This document shows, in pieces, positions 50,029 through 61,375 of a DNA stretch of 64,000 bases (positions are counted from its first letter, which is position 1; every line of letters begins with the position of its first letter). The DNA is from Methanogenium cariaci JCM 10550. Lineage in GTDB: Archaea; Halobacteriota; Methanomicrobia; Methanomicrobiales; Methanomicrobiaceae. The DNA is taken from assembly GCF_001315945.1 (NCBI RefSeq), contig NZ_BBBG01000004.1, positions 1 through 64,000 on the forward strand. Direction: 5' to 3'. Made by a program: the position numbers and the translations under genes. The notes below the pieces were generated by a model. That model was given only the letters and a program-made list of their open reading frames with translations, was not told the DNA's origin and made no database searches.

Positions 50029-50739
50029 TTGGATCTGATCATCGGCGGAGGCACCTATGGAGAACGTGCCTTTGCACACATACAAAACACAGACGGGCCG
50101 GTCATCGTCATCGACACGGACTCGTTGTGTCACGTCCAAAAAAATACGGGCTGCCTGTTGTTACTGTTGAACAGATCACTGACCCGGGAGAACGGCAGCA
50201 GAAATCATATTTCATTCCGGGCGGCATCGCAGAAGCAGCACAGGTTGTTGCCGCATGCAGGCCGGAGAAAGTGTTCCCCCCCACCGTGCCGGTGCATGTC
50301 TCTGCGGGTCTCATCTCTGAACTTAGCGGATTTGAACCGGAACCGGCAGGGGGGGCCGATGCGATTGCCGCATGCATCCCGGAACGATTCGTTGTCGGCA
50401 GAAATGGTGCAGACATCTACGGTTCGCTCAACCCGGATCAGCTTTGCAACCCTAATTGCCCGGAACCTTCCGTCTGTCCTGTCACCGGTGAACAGCGGAA
50501 CCAGCCCCCCCTCTGGTCACTATTCCGAAACTCTCTTTCCGCAGGAGTTGTGCCAGGATCGGGTATTCACCGGACGGTCATTATTCAAAGCCGTCAGTGT
50601 GGGCCCGGCCTCGGGGTATATCCGGGGTTTGGATCTCTTTGCAGCCATGGAGGATGTCGGGGGGGAAGCGGATACTGCATGGATTGGGACTGCGTGCAAG
50701 TGCCATGGTGTGGTGACGGCACTGAGAAAAAAAGTTTGA
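50029..50739 (+). CDS. Conserved archaeal protein, possible Fe-S/metal binding (frame broken twice)
   Basis: About 236 residues with a nucleotide-like N-terminal loop (LIIGGGTYGERAF), then KKYGLPVVTVEQ, CNPNCPEPSVCPVTGE and a C-terminal AWIGTACKCHGVVTALRKK. The Cys-rich motif CxxxCPxxxxCPVTG and the terminal CKCHG suggest an Fe-S cluster or zinc. I recall this as a conserved archaeal family without assigned function. Frame changes lie near 50140 and 50520. TTG start, see the site at 50013. Confidence 0.7.
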   Translation: MDLIIGGGTYGERAFAHIQNTDGPVIVIDTDSLCHVQKNTGCLLLLLNRSLTRENGSRNHISFRAASQKQHRLLPHAGRRKCSPPPCRCMSLRVSSLNLADLNRNRQGGPMRLPHASRNDSLSAEMVQTSTVRSTRISFATLIARNLPSVLSPVNSGTSPPSGHYSETLFPQELCQDRVFTGRSLFKAVSVGPASGYIRGLDLFAAMEDVGGEADTAWIGTACKCHGVVTALRKKV

Positions 50740-50863
50740 CTGGAAAGGCAGGAACGATCGGTATCAGGTCAGGGAGTGCAGGATCAAACACTGTGTTCTA
50801 CACCTGAGTTAACGATCCGGGTGTGTCATACATTTTCGGTAAATTATGGTTTTCCCCTGTCTA

Positions 50864-51646
50864 TCATTCATACAGGGCCCTGTTGAACGCATCGTTCTCA
50901 GAGATCAACGACTGCGTGAACGGGTGCTGCGGGCGGCAGAAGACCGATTCGGTCTCACCGATTTCAACAAGACTGCGTCCGTAATGACCGCCACACGGTC
51001 GCACATATACCGGATCACATCAAGGTCGTGGGAGATGAACAGAAAGGTGAGGCCATACTCCTGCTGGAGATGTTTCATTACATGAAGAACCTCTGCCTGT
51101 ACCGAGACATCAAGGGCCGAAGTCGGCTCGTCTGCCACGATAAACGATGGACTGACGGCAAGCACACGGGCAAGCACAACGCGTTGTGTCTGTCCACCGC
51201 TTAGTTCATGGGGATATCGGCACAGATAGTCAGCGTTCAGACCGACCTTTTCAAGGAGAGCCAGTTGTTCTTTCTCCCGTTCTGTTCTGTCAGAAACGCC
51301 TCCCTGCCTGAGTGCCTCGTCCAGGCATGCACGTACCGTCATACACGGGTTCAGGGAGCCGGTCGGGTCCTGGAAGATCATCTGCATCTTCGGGCGAAGC
51401 GTCCGCAGTTTTCTCCGGCGCAGACGGAAAATATCAACGCCTTCAAAGCAGACCGTGCCTGAATCTGCTTCAATGAGCCGGAGGAGCAATTTTCCCAGCG
51501 TCGTCTTGCCGGACCCGCTCTCTCCAATCACACCGAGACACTCGCCCCCGGTGTATTGAAATGGATACATCCCGAACCGCCATTGCTGTGTCTGATGCAA
51601 AGAGCCCTTTCTGGTATGTCTTACTCAGGTCAGAAATCTCAATCAT
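50864..51646 (-). CDS. Peptide/nickel ABC transporter ATP-binding protein, DppF-type (two frame breaks)
   Basis: About 260 residues. MIEISDLSKTYQKGLF starts the protein; GVIGESGSGKTTLGKLLLRLI is Walker A, LSGGQTQRVVLARVLAV the signature and FIVADEPTSALDVSVQAEVL Walker B. The C-terminal CRPQHPFTQSLI is typical of oligopeptide/nickel transporters. Breaks near 51570 and 50985. The last gene of a long minus-strand operon that also codes for CooC. Confidence 0.88.
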
Positions 51647-52603
51647 GGAACAAACACCTGACATATCGTCCGTTGCTGATTTCCTGCAAGGGAGGATGGT
51701 GCTCCCTGCAGCATTCATGGCACCTGTCGCACCGTGGAGAAAACCGGCATCCGGGCGGAGCGTTGATGAGAGACGGACTCATTCCCGAAATCGGCGAGAA
51801 ACCTCTCTGCGGAAGCGAGCCAATCAGCCCACGGGTGTAAGGGTGAAGCGGCCCGGAGAGCAGATCTGCGGTGCTGCCGCACTCAACAATTTCCCCGCAG
51901 TACATAACCGCAATACGATCACAGATTCGGGCAGCGGCCGCGAGATCGTGAGTGATGAAGAGCATAGACCGTTTCCGGCCGATATCCTGCAGGAGCGAGA
52001 CAATCCGGTTTTTCACCGGGGTATCAAGGCCGGTGGTGGGTTCGTCTGCGATAAGAAACGAGGGGTTCCCGGCAAGGGCCATCGCTATCATGACCCGTTC
52101 ATTCATGCCCCCCCGCTGAATTCATGCGGATATGCGTCATACCCCCCCGTTTCAGGATCACTGATTCCCACCTCTTTTAGCAGACGGACTGCCTCAGAAC
52201 GTGCCGCATCTCCGGTACATCCCTGGTGGAGTTCAACCGACTCTGCAATCTGCCTGCCAATGGTAACGACCGGGTTGAGAGAGGTCACCGAATTCTGGAG
52301 TACCATCCCGATTCCCCCCCCTCCCCCCCGGATCTGCCGCATCTCCTCTTCGCCGAGCGCAAGAAGATTGGTGCCGTTATAGACAATCTCACCGGAGATC
52401 AGGGTATCAGGATGCAGAAGACGCAGAATCGCCATTCCCAGAACTGTCTTTCCGCACCCTGTCTCTCCGATCAACCCCCCCAGAATCTCACCGGGTTTCA
52501 CGGTGAGATTCACGGTATTCACCGCCCGTACCAGTTCATGGCCGCTCTGAAACGAGACCGAAAGATTGCGTATGTGCAGAACGCCTGCACCAGTCTTTGT
52601 CAT
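51639..52603 (-). CDS. Peptide/nickel ABC transporter ATP-binding protein, DppD-type (frame broken at 52110-52116)
   Basis: About 320 residues. IRNLSVSFQSGHELVRAV, LIGETGCGKTVLGMAIL (Walker A) and HEFSGGMNERVMIAMALAGNP (signature) lie across a run of seven C. Walker B is FLIADEPTTGLD. The C-terminal Cys motif (CRFSPRCDRCHECCREH) is the usual Fe-S or regulatory site of this type. Partner of the DppF-type ATPase. Confidence 0.88.
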
Positions 52604-53446
52604 GCCGACACCTCGGGATTTCTCTGCCTGAGCCGTGGGTTCAGCCGGTCTTCAAGGCCGAACCCGATCATGGCAAGACCGACTGAGAGCACCGTCACCG
52701 CAAGACCGGGAGGGATGATCCACCACCAGAGACCAAGGGCAAAGGCACCGCTCGCATAGGCACGGTTGATCATCTGTCCCCAGTCAATAACCGCCGCATC
52801 GCCGATACCCAGAAAACCAAGACCCACTCCCATCAGCATGAAACCCTGTGCAGAGAATACAAATTTGACGGTGATGAGGGGCAGAACATTGGGGGGGATG
52901 ATATGACGAAGCATGATGTACGTATCTGACAACCCAAGCGCACGGGATCCCAGAATATGACTGGTCTCGGACAGTGACAGAACCTGGGCCCGGATCACCC
53001 TGGCGGAATGTGTCCCTCCAATCGCACCCATCAGGAAACTGATCATATATATCCCCGGCATAATGAGAATGGAGAGAACGAGCAGGAGGGGGGGAAAAGT
53101 TGGGATGGTCATGACAATATCCACCAGCCGTGAGATCACCTCATCAGTCTTTCCGCCATAGTAACCGGCGACCATGCCAATTGCCGTCCCGGTCATGACA
53201 GCTATCAGGCCCCCCCCAAAAATCCGATAACGAGCGTCGCACGGGTGCCATAGAGCAGTCGTGAGAAGATATCCTGACCCATATCATTGGTGCCGAGCAG
53301 GTGATCGGCAGAAGGCTCCATGAAGGGAAGACCACTGAACGCGTCAGGGGGGGCATAGGGGGGGCAATAACCGGTGCAAAAAGCGCAGCCAGTAGTGCCG
53401 TGAGAATGATCGCCATTCCTGTGTGAAAATAGATTTTTCTATCCAT
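52600..53446 (-). CDS. Peptide/nickel ABC transporter permease, DppC-type (frame breaks 53210-53360)
   Basis: About 280 residues. MDRKIYFHTGMAIILTALLAALF is the first helix; the periplasmic part LLGTNDMGQDIFSRLLYGTRATL lies in a second frame, and VISRLVDIVMTIP starts the third. The remaining helices and EAA motif (LGSRALGLSDTYIMLRHIIPPNVLP) are intact. Start ATG 53446. Confidence 0.86.
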
Positions 53447-54434
53447 CTGATCCCACCCGAACACGCGGATCTGCAACACTGTAGAGCAGATCTGCCACAA
53501 GATTCGCAACGATCACCACCAAAGTATCCATCAGGAAGATACCTTCCAGAAGGGGAAGATCCCGTGCTGCGAGTGCATCAAAGGTCAAGAGGCCCAGTCC
53601 CGGCCAGGAGAAGATCGTCTCAATGAAGATACTTCCGGTGATCATAGCAGCACACTGGAGGCTTACAAGGGTGATCATGGGCAGCATCGCATTTTTCAGG
53701 GCATGGTGCTTCAGGATATCCTTCTCCCGCACACCCTTTGCCCGTGCTGTCAGGATGTAGCCCTCCCCCCCGAGGGTCATGAGCATCGAGTTTCGCATGA
53801 AATAGTAGGTGCCGGCACCGAGGAGAGGGTTAGGACAATGATGGGCAAAAGGGCATGATGGAGAACATCAACCGGGCTGATTCCCGTAAAGAGGGCATCA
53901 AGACTCACAAACCCTCCCAGAGGAAACAGTCCCAGAGAATAACTGAAGATCAGAATCGCCATGATCGCCCACCAGTATGAGGGGATGGCACCGATAAAGA
54001 CCATCCCGTTGAGGAGAGAGATATCAGTCTTTGAGCCGTTTTTCCAGCCGGAGTATGCACCGATAGCAATACCCACAAGAGCGGAGATGACTGTTGCAGG
54101 AAGAAGAATTACCAGTGTCCAGACCAATTTCTCGGCAATGATATCAAAGACCGGGGGTGGAGTACTGGAAGGAATAACCCCCCCAGTTTCCCTGCATAAT
54201 GTTGGTGATATACAGGACATACTGATCAAAAAGAGACCGGTCAAGACCAAAACTGTGTCTGAACGTCTCAGATAACTCCGGATCGAGATCTGATAGGTAG
54301 GGCATGAGAGACTGGATGTAGTCACCCGGCATCAGGTGGATCACCCCCCCAAAGGTGATGGTCGCACTCGCCAGAAAGACGAGAAAACAGTAACCAATTC
54401 GCTTAAAAAAGTAAAGGTTGGTGATTTTTTTCAT
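53439..54434 (-). CDS. Peptide/nickel ABC transporter permease, DppB-type (two frame breaks)
   Basis: About 330 residues. KKITNLYFFKRIGYCFLVFLA and FGLDRSLFDQYVLYITNIMQGN are followed, after a run near 54180, by AEKLVWTLVILLPATVISAL, and after 53800 by TARAKGVREKDILKHHALKNAMLP (the EAA loop) and DPRVRVG. Standard DppB/NikB layout with six helices. Start overlaps the methyltransferase stop. Confidence 0.87.
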
Positions 54435-55474
54435 GATTTTACCGGTTTTCGGGCGGTGACGATACGCATCGGCATCGACAGGCCCGGTATGGTAATCACC
54501 TGTTCTCCCCCCCTGAGTCCGGCTTCTTCAAAGAGTGTGAAGAGCTCGGCATTTGTCTTCATGTTCATGTGTCCGTCCCCGGTGAGGGACTCCTTCAGAT
54601 CCCATATCAGAGATGAGAGTGGCTGTGTCCTGTCGTCATCCAGGGTAAAGGTCTGGGTAACAAAGAGACCTCCCTCATTCAAACATCCGAAAACTTTTTT
54701 ATAAAATTTTATGGCTTCTTCGGGGTTGCCTCCGAATGAACAGGCTTCAAAGGCAATGTCATAGCCGGTTCCCGGATCATCCGTCAGATAGTCGCCGGTG
54801 ATTGTCGTTACCCGATCCTCTATACCATAGTCCCGGATGAAATCTTCGGTCACTTCGGTGATTCCCGGCTGATCAAAAATCTTCACTTCAAGATCCGGAT
54901 TTTCCTGCGCCATCCCGATTCCGAAGAGGCCATGTCCGCCGCCGAAATCGATCAGGTGTCTGGCGGCTGGAAACTCCGGCAGTGCACAGACCGTCTGTAG
55001 GGTGGACTGGAGTCTGCCAAGCAGACAGCCACGGGCGATCCACTCAATGCTTGCACGGTCGTAGTCATGTTTGTGTGTCCCGGTCTTCTTTCCCGACCCG
55101 TTTTTCAGAAGGTTTGGCAGATCCATCCATTGATCTCTTGATTCCCGGGTAAAGGTAAGGTAACGGGCATAATAGGGCTCCCCCTCGACAAGGAAGGGTT
55201 TGAGCGTGGGTTTTACGACATACGCATCCCCCATGCTTATCGAGAAGATCCATTGCCGCAAGGACGTCAAGGAGTTTTGCCGTCACCCAGGGAATCATGG
55301 AGAGTGCTTCTGCGACCGTATCTGCGGTCTGTTCTTCTGCAAGCTGATTGAAGACCCCCCCATCTCGTGGGCCGTCATAAATATCTGGCTGGTCTCGAAT
55401 CCAGTGCAGATGTCCCGAAGAAAACTGCTGCAGTCTTCAATAGGGGGTTCGTGTGTTGCCAGTCGTTTTGTCAT
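54431..55474 (-). CDS. O-methyltransferase-like SAM enzyme of the nickel operon (frame broken near 55355 and 55240)
   Basis: About 347 residues, like plant-type O-methyltransferases: an N-terminal dimerisation/winged-helix part (GVFNQLAEEQTADTVAEAL, MIPWVTAKLLDVLAAMDLL) and a SAM domain with HLIDFGGGHGLFGIGMA, VKIFDQPGI, GDYLTDD and QTFTLDDD. It is embedded between CooC and the permeases. It might make or modify a metallophore taken up by the transporter, or modify a cofactor; this is inferred from position alone. Confidence 0.8.
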
Positions 55475-55475
55475 C

Positions 55476-56245
55476 TCAGTTTCCCCCCCCGTTGGTCTGT
55501 TCAATGAAGTCTGCGATCTCGCTGATCTCCTGTAGATCAGTCTTCATCTCGCTGCCTGCAAGACAGGCGGCGGCGACATCAGTATTCCTGTGGATACGTC
55601 CGACAACAGGGGGGGATGAGGCGAATGCATCAGAGAGAATGGTTTCATTCTCGTTGTCTACTTTGTTCAGGATGAAATGGACGGGTTTGTTGATGTTCTC
55701 TCCCATCACCAATCTGTGAGCAGAGCAATACTGATTCATATGAAGGCTCGACGACCGCATGATCTGGTCACATCCCTCTTCAATACCGCGACCAAAGTGT
55801 TCGATTCCGGCTTCGGTGTCGATAAATATATAATCGGCATCCGTGTCGTGATACGGCTGATGAGGTTTTTCGAGAGCGCTCCCAGCGGGCAGGCGCACCC
55901 TTCGCCGAATGTGTGTATCTTGCCGATGGCAATCAGGCCAAGGCCATCCTGTTTTGAAAGATACTGCTCAGGCACATCAGCAAGGCTCCAGTCATCCTCA
56001 AAGAGGGAGAGGGGTTCACCTTTCGGCATCTTCTCCATCATCTGCTGGACAAAGGCCTGTTTTCCTCCGATATATTCCATGAAGTCGTCCGGTGCCTCCA
56101 GTCCAAGCTGACGGTGGAGTCCCTGGTTTGATTCATCAGTGTCGATCACCAGCACGCTGTGTCCGCGTGCGGTCATTGTCTTTGCAAGGAGAGCGGTGAT
56201 GGTGCTCTTCCCGCTCCCTCCCTTTCCACAAATTATGGTTTTCAT
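55476..56245 (-). CDS. cooC: CooC-type nickel insertion ATPase (frame broken near 55864)
   Basis: About 256 residues. KTIICGKGGSGKSTITALLAKTM is the deviant Walker A; GEGCACPLGALSK carries the CxC motif that binds nickel in CooC dimers; FIDTEAGIEHFGRGIEEG is the switch II region and comes from a second frame. CooC matures the Ni-Fe cluster of CO dehydrogenase, essential for acetyl-CoA synthase in methanogens. Its presence assigns the ABC transporter more likely to nickel than peptides. Confidence 0.88.
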
Positions 56246-56260
56246 GTTATGTCTCCTGTA

Positions 56261-58038
56261 TTATTCTTCGCTGACCGGCGAGACCGGCTTGATATTTGAA
56301 AGCTGTTTGATGTCCACAACGTTCCAGTACATCGGATTCACCGATTCCCATCCGGTAAACCGGTCCGAACGATATGCGACAATCGAGTCGATGCTGCATA
56401 TCGGGACACATGGGACATCTTCAGCAAGGATCTCCTGCATCCGATAACCTGTATCCCGGCGTTCATCGTCATCTGCGGTAGACCGCAGCTCTGAGATTAA
56501 CTGGTCGTATTGAGGATTACTATAATCGTACCAATTTGGCTTTCCGAAGAACTCATTTGAACCAAAGTGGGTGAGATCCTCTGGGTCGTCGTGCATCAGA
56601 TAGGGCATGCCAGAGAAGAACATCGGGTAGTTATGCACCTCTTTTTGCCACTGGTTCGGATCGATCTGTTTGATTTCCAGATTGATACCGAGGTTCTTCC
56701 AGTCATTTTTCAGCACCTCGGCGATCTTTGCATTATACCCGGAACTCCAGAGAAGCAGAGTGAGGTGGAGGTCAGTTCCGTCCGGCCCTTCGAGAATGTC
56801 ATCGTTGTCGATATCATCGAAACCGGCCGCACGCAGCATTGTGGCGGCCTTTTCCATGTCATAATCATAGGGCTGAATATCCGGATTGACATAGCCATGA
56901 GCCACACTTGGCATTAGGAACGTGGTCTCTGCGGGTGAGGCGTAGCCCCCCCGAAGACAAGGCTGACGATGGTATCCCGGTCGACGGCATGACGCATTGC
57001 CTGTCTGAATCCGGTGATGTTTGCCGGGTAGGTCTGGGTATTGTAACTGAGCTCGATACCTCTGGTATCCGGAATGGAGTAGACGGCAATATTCTCCCGA
57101 CCGGACAGGGATTCTGCAGTGGCAGCCGTAAGATCGCCGACCACATCAACCTCTCCTGACTTCAGGGCGAGGATCTTTGAATCCATATTCTTGATAACGG
57201 TCAGCACCACTTTGTCCACATAGGGGGGGACATTGCCATGATAGTCCTGATTGGCCTCCATGAGGAGTGACTGGTCAGATACCCGGTTCTCGTAGGCGAA
57301 TGGCCCGCATCCGATTAAATCCGGATCCTGCCAATGGTTGGGGGGGTCGGCCACATTCTGCCAGATATGCTTCGGGATGACACAGACACCCGGACAGTGG
57401 GAGATCGCGTCCTTAAACATCAGGTAGGGCTCTTTCAGATGATATTCCACCGTATGCTCGTCAGGACATTCGACATGGTCAACAGACCGGAGCACGGATG
57501 ATATCCATAACCCATTGGACTTGATGTAGTCATGAGTGAACTGTACATCCTCTGAAGTGACGGGCACACCATCGTGCCAGGTGGCGTCTTCCGGCAGGGT
57601 AAATGTCCAGACAGTGGCATCGGCTGAGACATCCCAGTCTTCTGCCAGCCAGTTGTCATACACGCCATCGTAGCTGTTGCGTGTGATCAGACCTTCATAC
57701 ATTAGGGAGGCGGTGGGCGCACCACCCTTGTTGAGGATATTGCCCTGCAACAGGTTGCCCGGCGATGAGACCGGGATGATGACTGTCCCATAGGGAATAT
57801 GCATGCAGTTATGGGCTGCAAGAGAGAGTTCGCCCAGATCAAGACAGTCACTCTCTGAACCGAGGTATTTCACCTCCATGTAGGGAATGATCGCATCTGT
57901 CAGCTCATCATCCGATACAACATCATCCCCATCCAGATCACCGGGAATACCTGCTGCCGAAACAACAGGGGGGGCGAAGATTACACTGACAAGCAATACC
58001 CAGGATATAATTGAAATAAACCTATTTTTCATGTTCAT
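56261..58038 (-). CDS. Peptide/nickel-type substrate-binding protein with N-terminal EF-hand (frame broken at 56945)
   Basis: About 592 residues with a signal peptide. Immediately after it stands a calcium-binding EF-hand/dockerin-like loop (GDLDGDDVVSDDELTDAI). The SBP_bac_5 domain follows: WTFTLPEDATWHDGVPVTSEDV, GCGPFAYENR, TRGIELSYNTQTYP and, in another frame, GYVNPDIQPYDYDMEKA. The acidic EF-hand insertion is unusual for this family and may tether the protein or sense metal. It is the binding subunit of the operon's transporter. Confidence 0.85.
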
Positions 58039-59194
58039 TCACTCCTTATTTTTTTCGTCATGGTTTTCCCGCGGGGTATGGCGCAGATATCCTCCGATAC
58101 CGCAGACGACACCAGCGATGAGAACTACCAGTATTGACCCATTCCCGGATGCCGTTTCATTCGGCATTTCGGTGTTTAAACCCGGTCTTGGCTGATTATC
58201 CGGTGTTGCCACGGTAACCGATACTTTTGACTCTGTCTCTCTGGAGATGGTGACTGACGGGGGGGTCGCCTCTTCGACAGGTGCTTTGCCGGTGATCACA
58301 AACGTCGAAAAACCGGGAGTATCGGCAGTATACGTGCACACACTCCCGTTCATGCCGCACTGGTCTGTGGGGAGACTGGTCCAGGAGGTGTTGTAGCGCA
58401 TCAATACAACCGATGAAGGATCTATCCGGTTGTTATCCATCCAGGATGAAGGCACGCCAAAGTTGACTTCAGCTCCGGTAACATTCTCCCTGTCAGCACC
58501 AGAGCACGTAATGTCAAGGTATGTGTAAACAATCCCTGCAGGGGGGGTAGGGATGCTGGAAGGTGGATTGGCCTGAACAACACTGATATTAACGTCTGCA
58601 AGGGTGCCGTTCCCTGAGAGAGAGATTCCGGTCACGGTTCTGTCGCTCCGGGTAAAAGACCGGCTGTCTGATGCATTGAGTGAAAAGAAAAGACTCGTGC
58701 TGGTGGTCGATGCACCAGATTCCTGAGACATCATTGCTAAATCAGTATGATCATCATCTCCGCCGTCATTCGATCCACCGTTATCTGATCCACCAACATA
58801 CACCAGGGTATCCGGGATGGTTCCCTTGGTGCGGTTAAGAACGTCCTCCCATATTCCGGAAAATGTCCCTCCCTTTTGGCCTGCATTCACACAGTAGACA
58901 ATCTCGGAGTCTCTCAGCACGGAGAAGGTGATATTCTCCCCCCCGTCGACCAGATATTGGTCGTCAGGGTAATCGGTTCCGGCAAAGCTCCATCCCTGGG
59001 GAATGGTTTCAACGATTCCCCCCCCGGCTTCCATGCCTGAAAAAGAGAGGACTACTTCGATCTCATTCCCTGCAATGGCATGGGTTTCCGAAACATCCCG
59101 GATAATACTGAAATTATCCGCACTCGCAGGAAATATGATTATTCCTGAAATTAAGACAATTGAAATAGCAAGTATACTTAAAAACCCCCATCAT
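58039..59194 (-). CDS. PGF-pre-PGF domain surface protein (frame broken at 59186)
   Basis: About 385 residues. ATG at 59194 gives a signal peptide when a run of five G is read as four (MGFLSILAISIVLISGIII). A beta-rich domain, an acidic Gly/Ser linker and a PGF-pre-PGF domain (EVNFGVPSSWMDNNRIDPSS, TADTPGFSTFVITG) follow, then a C-terminal transmembrane helix. Such archaeal domains occur in S-layer-associated proteins. First gene of the nickel/CooC operon; it may hold the binding protein near the wall. Confidence 0.82.
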
Positions 59195-59491
59195 GTGTGA
59201 AATGATGTGGATTTTTTATACATTTTAACATACTTTCCTGTTTAAAAGTATGAATGGAAATATATTCCGATTATACCAATATTTGTTGCGCTTCTCTTCA
59301 TTTAGCTCCATATTGAGATTCCCTCAGTATATCTCATGAAAAACAACCGAAAATGATGAGGCCAGACAAGAAGTCTGTGTGCTACAAAGGTAATTTTTCC
59401 AACCAGTCATATTGTGAAAACAGATGGTCGTGGGGGGGGATGTGGGGGGGATGACCCTCTGTTCCGGTGAATCGGGGGGGGCAGAATGGAC
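59195..59491. other. Regulatory intergenic region of the nickel operon
   Basis: AT-rich upstream region of the nickel/CooC operon, with an inverted repeat at 59229-59252. The part near 59430-59480 holds three runs of 7-8 G. No gene is supported. Confidence 0.5.
59229..59252 (-). promoter_or_regulatory. Inverted repeat CATACTTT-N8-AAAGTATG
   Basis: Perfect 8-base arms, 35 bases upstream of the PGF-pre-PGF start codon, on the nickel operon's promoter side. CATAC/GTATG half-sites recall NikR-type operators, though here the half-sites point the other way and the spacing is shorter than in the E. coli site. A metal-responsive operator is plausible, not shown. Confidence 0.5.
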
Positions 59492-59675
59492 GTATTTTCT
59501 GATCATTTTTATTGTCGGAAAAATGTGGGTTTAATGCCTGTTATTTGCTAAAATAACGATTTATTGCAGATTAATGTGGGGGGGTCGCTATTGGTCGGCA
59601 TTTTGAAAGGATGTATGGGGGGGTGTCTTCGGTTGAGAAAGGGCCGCTCCGGGCTTCTGTGTGGGTTGGTTTTTT
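59492..59675. repeat. Dispersed repeat, copy B
   Basis: About 184 bases related to copy A at 34935-35111 (same orientation, clear block similarity). It carries runs of seven G at two or more places where copy A has GGGG or no run. It lies downstream of the NCS2 permease gene and is followed by a G7 tract near 59694-59700. Confidence 0.65.
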
Positions 59676-59770
59676 GAGGTGTTGGCCCATTTTTGGGGGG
59701 GTTATTTAACTGTTGCCTAATCCGATGATGGGATGTTTCCGGGCCGAAAAAGAGCCGATCCCGGAAAAAA

Positions 59771-61092
59771 TCAGTAGGGATAGAACACAAAAAAGAGCAG
59801 GCAGAGAATGAACAGTGCCCAGCCTGCGGGATGCACCGCTTTTGCCTGTCCGGTCACCGCCTTAAAGACAGGGAAGAGCACAAATCCCGCACAGAGACCG
59901 ACACCCAGATTTCCGGTAAAGATCATCATCACGATGACGGCGAATGCGGGAATGAGTTCGGTGTAGTCCTGATAGTCAATCTTTGCAAGGGGGGGACTTA
60001 GCATAAGCATCCCGACGACGATGAGTGCGGGCCCGGTTGCAGCGGTGGGGGGGATGGCGGCAAAGAGCGGAGAGAAGAAGAGGCCGAGTGAGAAGAGCAC
60101 AGCCACGGTCAGCGCCACCAGACCGGTGCGCCCTCCGGCAGCAGTCCCCGCACCGGATTCCAGGAATACGCCCGCGGTTGTCGTCCCGAAGAGGGCGCCT
60201 GCGATGGTGGCAAGCGAATCTGCGGCAAAGGTCTTTTCAATCTCCGGCAGATCGCCGTTACCATCGGTCAGTTTCGCCTGGGTTGCGATGCCAAGGGCCC
60301 CGCTCATCGTAAAGAAGAGATCCATCGTAAACATCGTCAACAGCACCGAGACCATGCCCCATGAGAGGGCGCCCGCAATGTCCAGCTGCAGGAGCACCGG
60401 TGTGGGATTTGGGGGGGGAGCGAGACGATGGCATCCGGTAGCGGTGCAATCCCGGTGAAAAATGCGGCTGCGGCGGTGGCAAGAATCCCTATCAGGACAG
60501 CCCCCCGCACATTGCGTACCATGAGAAGACAGGTCAGAAGGAAACCACAGAGAGCGAGAAGAACGACCGGGGGGGACGTGAGGTTTCCTGCCTGCAGGAG
60601 GCTGCCTCCCTCCCCCCCGGCAACGACAATACCCGATGTGGTAAGCCCGATGAAACAGATGAACAGCCCGACGCCCACCACAAAACTGTATTTCAGGTTC
60701 TTTGGCACGGCATGGGCAAGGATGGTGCGGCCCCCGGTGATGGTCAGAAGAAAGAGGAGGACACCGGAAAGAAAGACCGCGCCCAGTGCGGTCTGCCAGG
60801 AGTAGCCGAGCACTCCCACTACGGTATAGGCGACGAAGGTGTTTGTTCCCATATAGGGTGCCACTGCAAACGGGCGGTTGGCATAGAGGCCCATGAGTGC
60901 AGACCCGAACACCGCTGAAAGAATGGTCGCGACCATCGCAGGGCCATAGGGCATGCCCGCGGCCTGGAGGATTGCAGGGTTGACGACGATGATGTATGCC
61001 ATCGTCATAAACGTCGCGGCCCCCCCGGCCAGCACTTCGGTGCGGAAATTGGTGCCGTAGTGATCAAATCGGAAATATTCTGCTATGCCCAT
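59771..61092 (-). CDS. NCS2-family (AzgA-type) purine permease (frame broken at 60411-60418)
   Basis: About 440 residues. RTEVLAGGAATFMTMAYIIVVNP is the AzgA start. Conserved segments are PYMGTNTFVAYTVV and, in the second frame, FTMDLFFTMSGALGIATQA and GVFLESGAGTAAGGRTGL. About twelve helices. Transports adenine, guanine or hypoxanthine with protons. IPPTAATGPALI has an extra proline from a C7 run; the family has IPxxAT. Monocistronic. Confidence 0.88.
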
Positions 61093-61375
61093 GTCAGTCT
61101 CCTGTTTCCTGAGTGTCTGTCTGAATCAGGGGGATAACTATTCCGATCTTGTTGACTAAACGCAATTTTTCTTGATCTTTTCGCAAGCGAAACCATTCCT
61201 GTCATCAGGCAAAATAATACGCATTCGGGAGATTTTTCTTGGTCAAAAAAGGAAACCATCGGCCCAGAGTGGGAATCCATCTCCTCAGGCTGCAGGCCCG
61301 CAGTCCGGTGGGGGAGGTATCCGTGGGGGTGAGGAGGGATCTGTACGCGGAAAAACAGAACGGCTCCGGGGGGGA

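Noticed and set aside
59430-59700. G-quadruplex cluster
   Set aside because: Several G7-G8 runs are close together, but their true length is doubtful because of the tract problem, so folding cannot be claimed.
59548-59790. Minus-strand open frame within repeat copy B
   Set aside because: It runs through repeat sequence into the permease stop region and contains many expanded C runs. No protein family.
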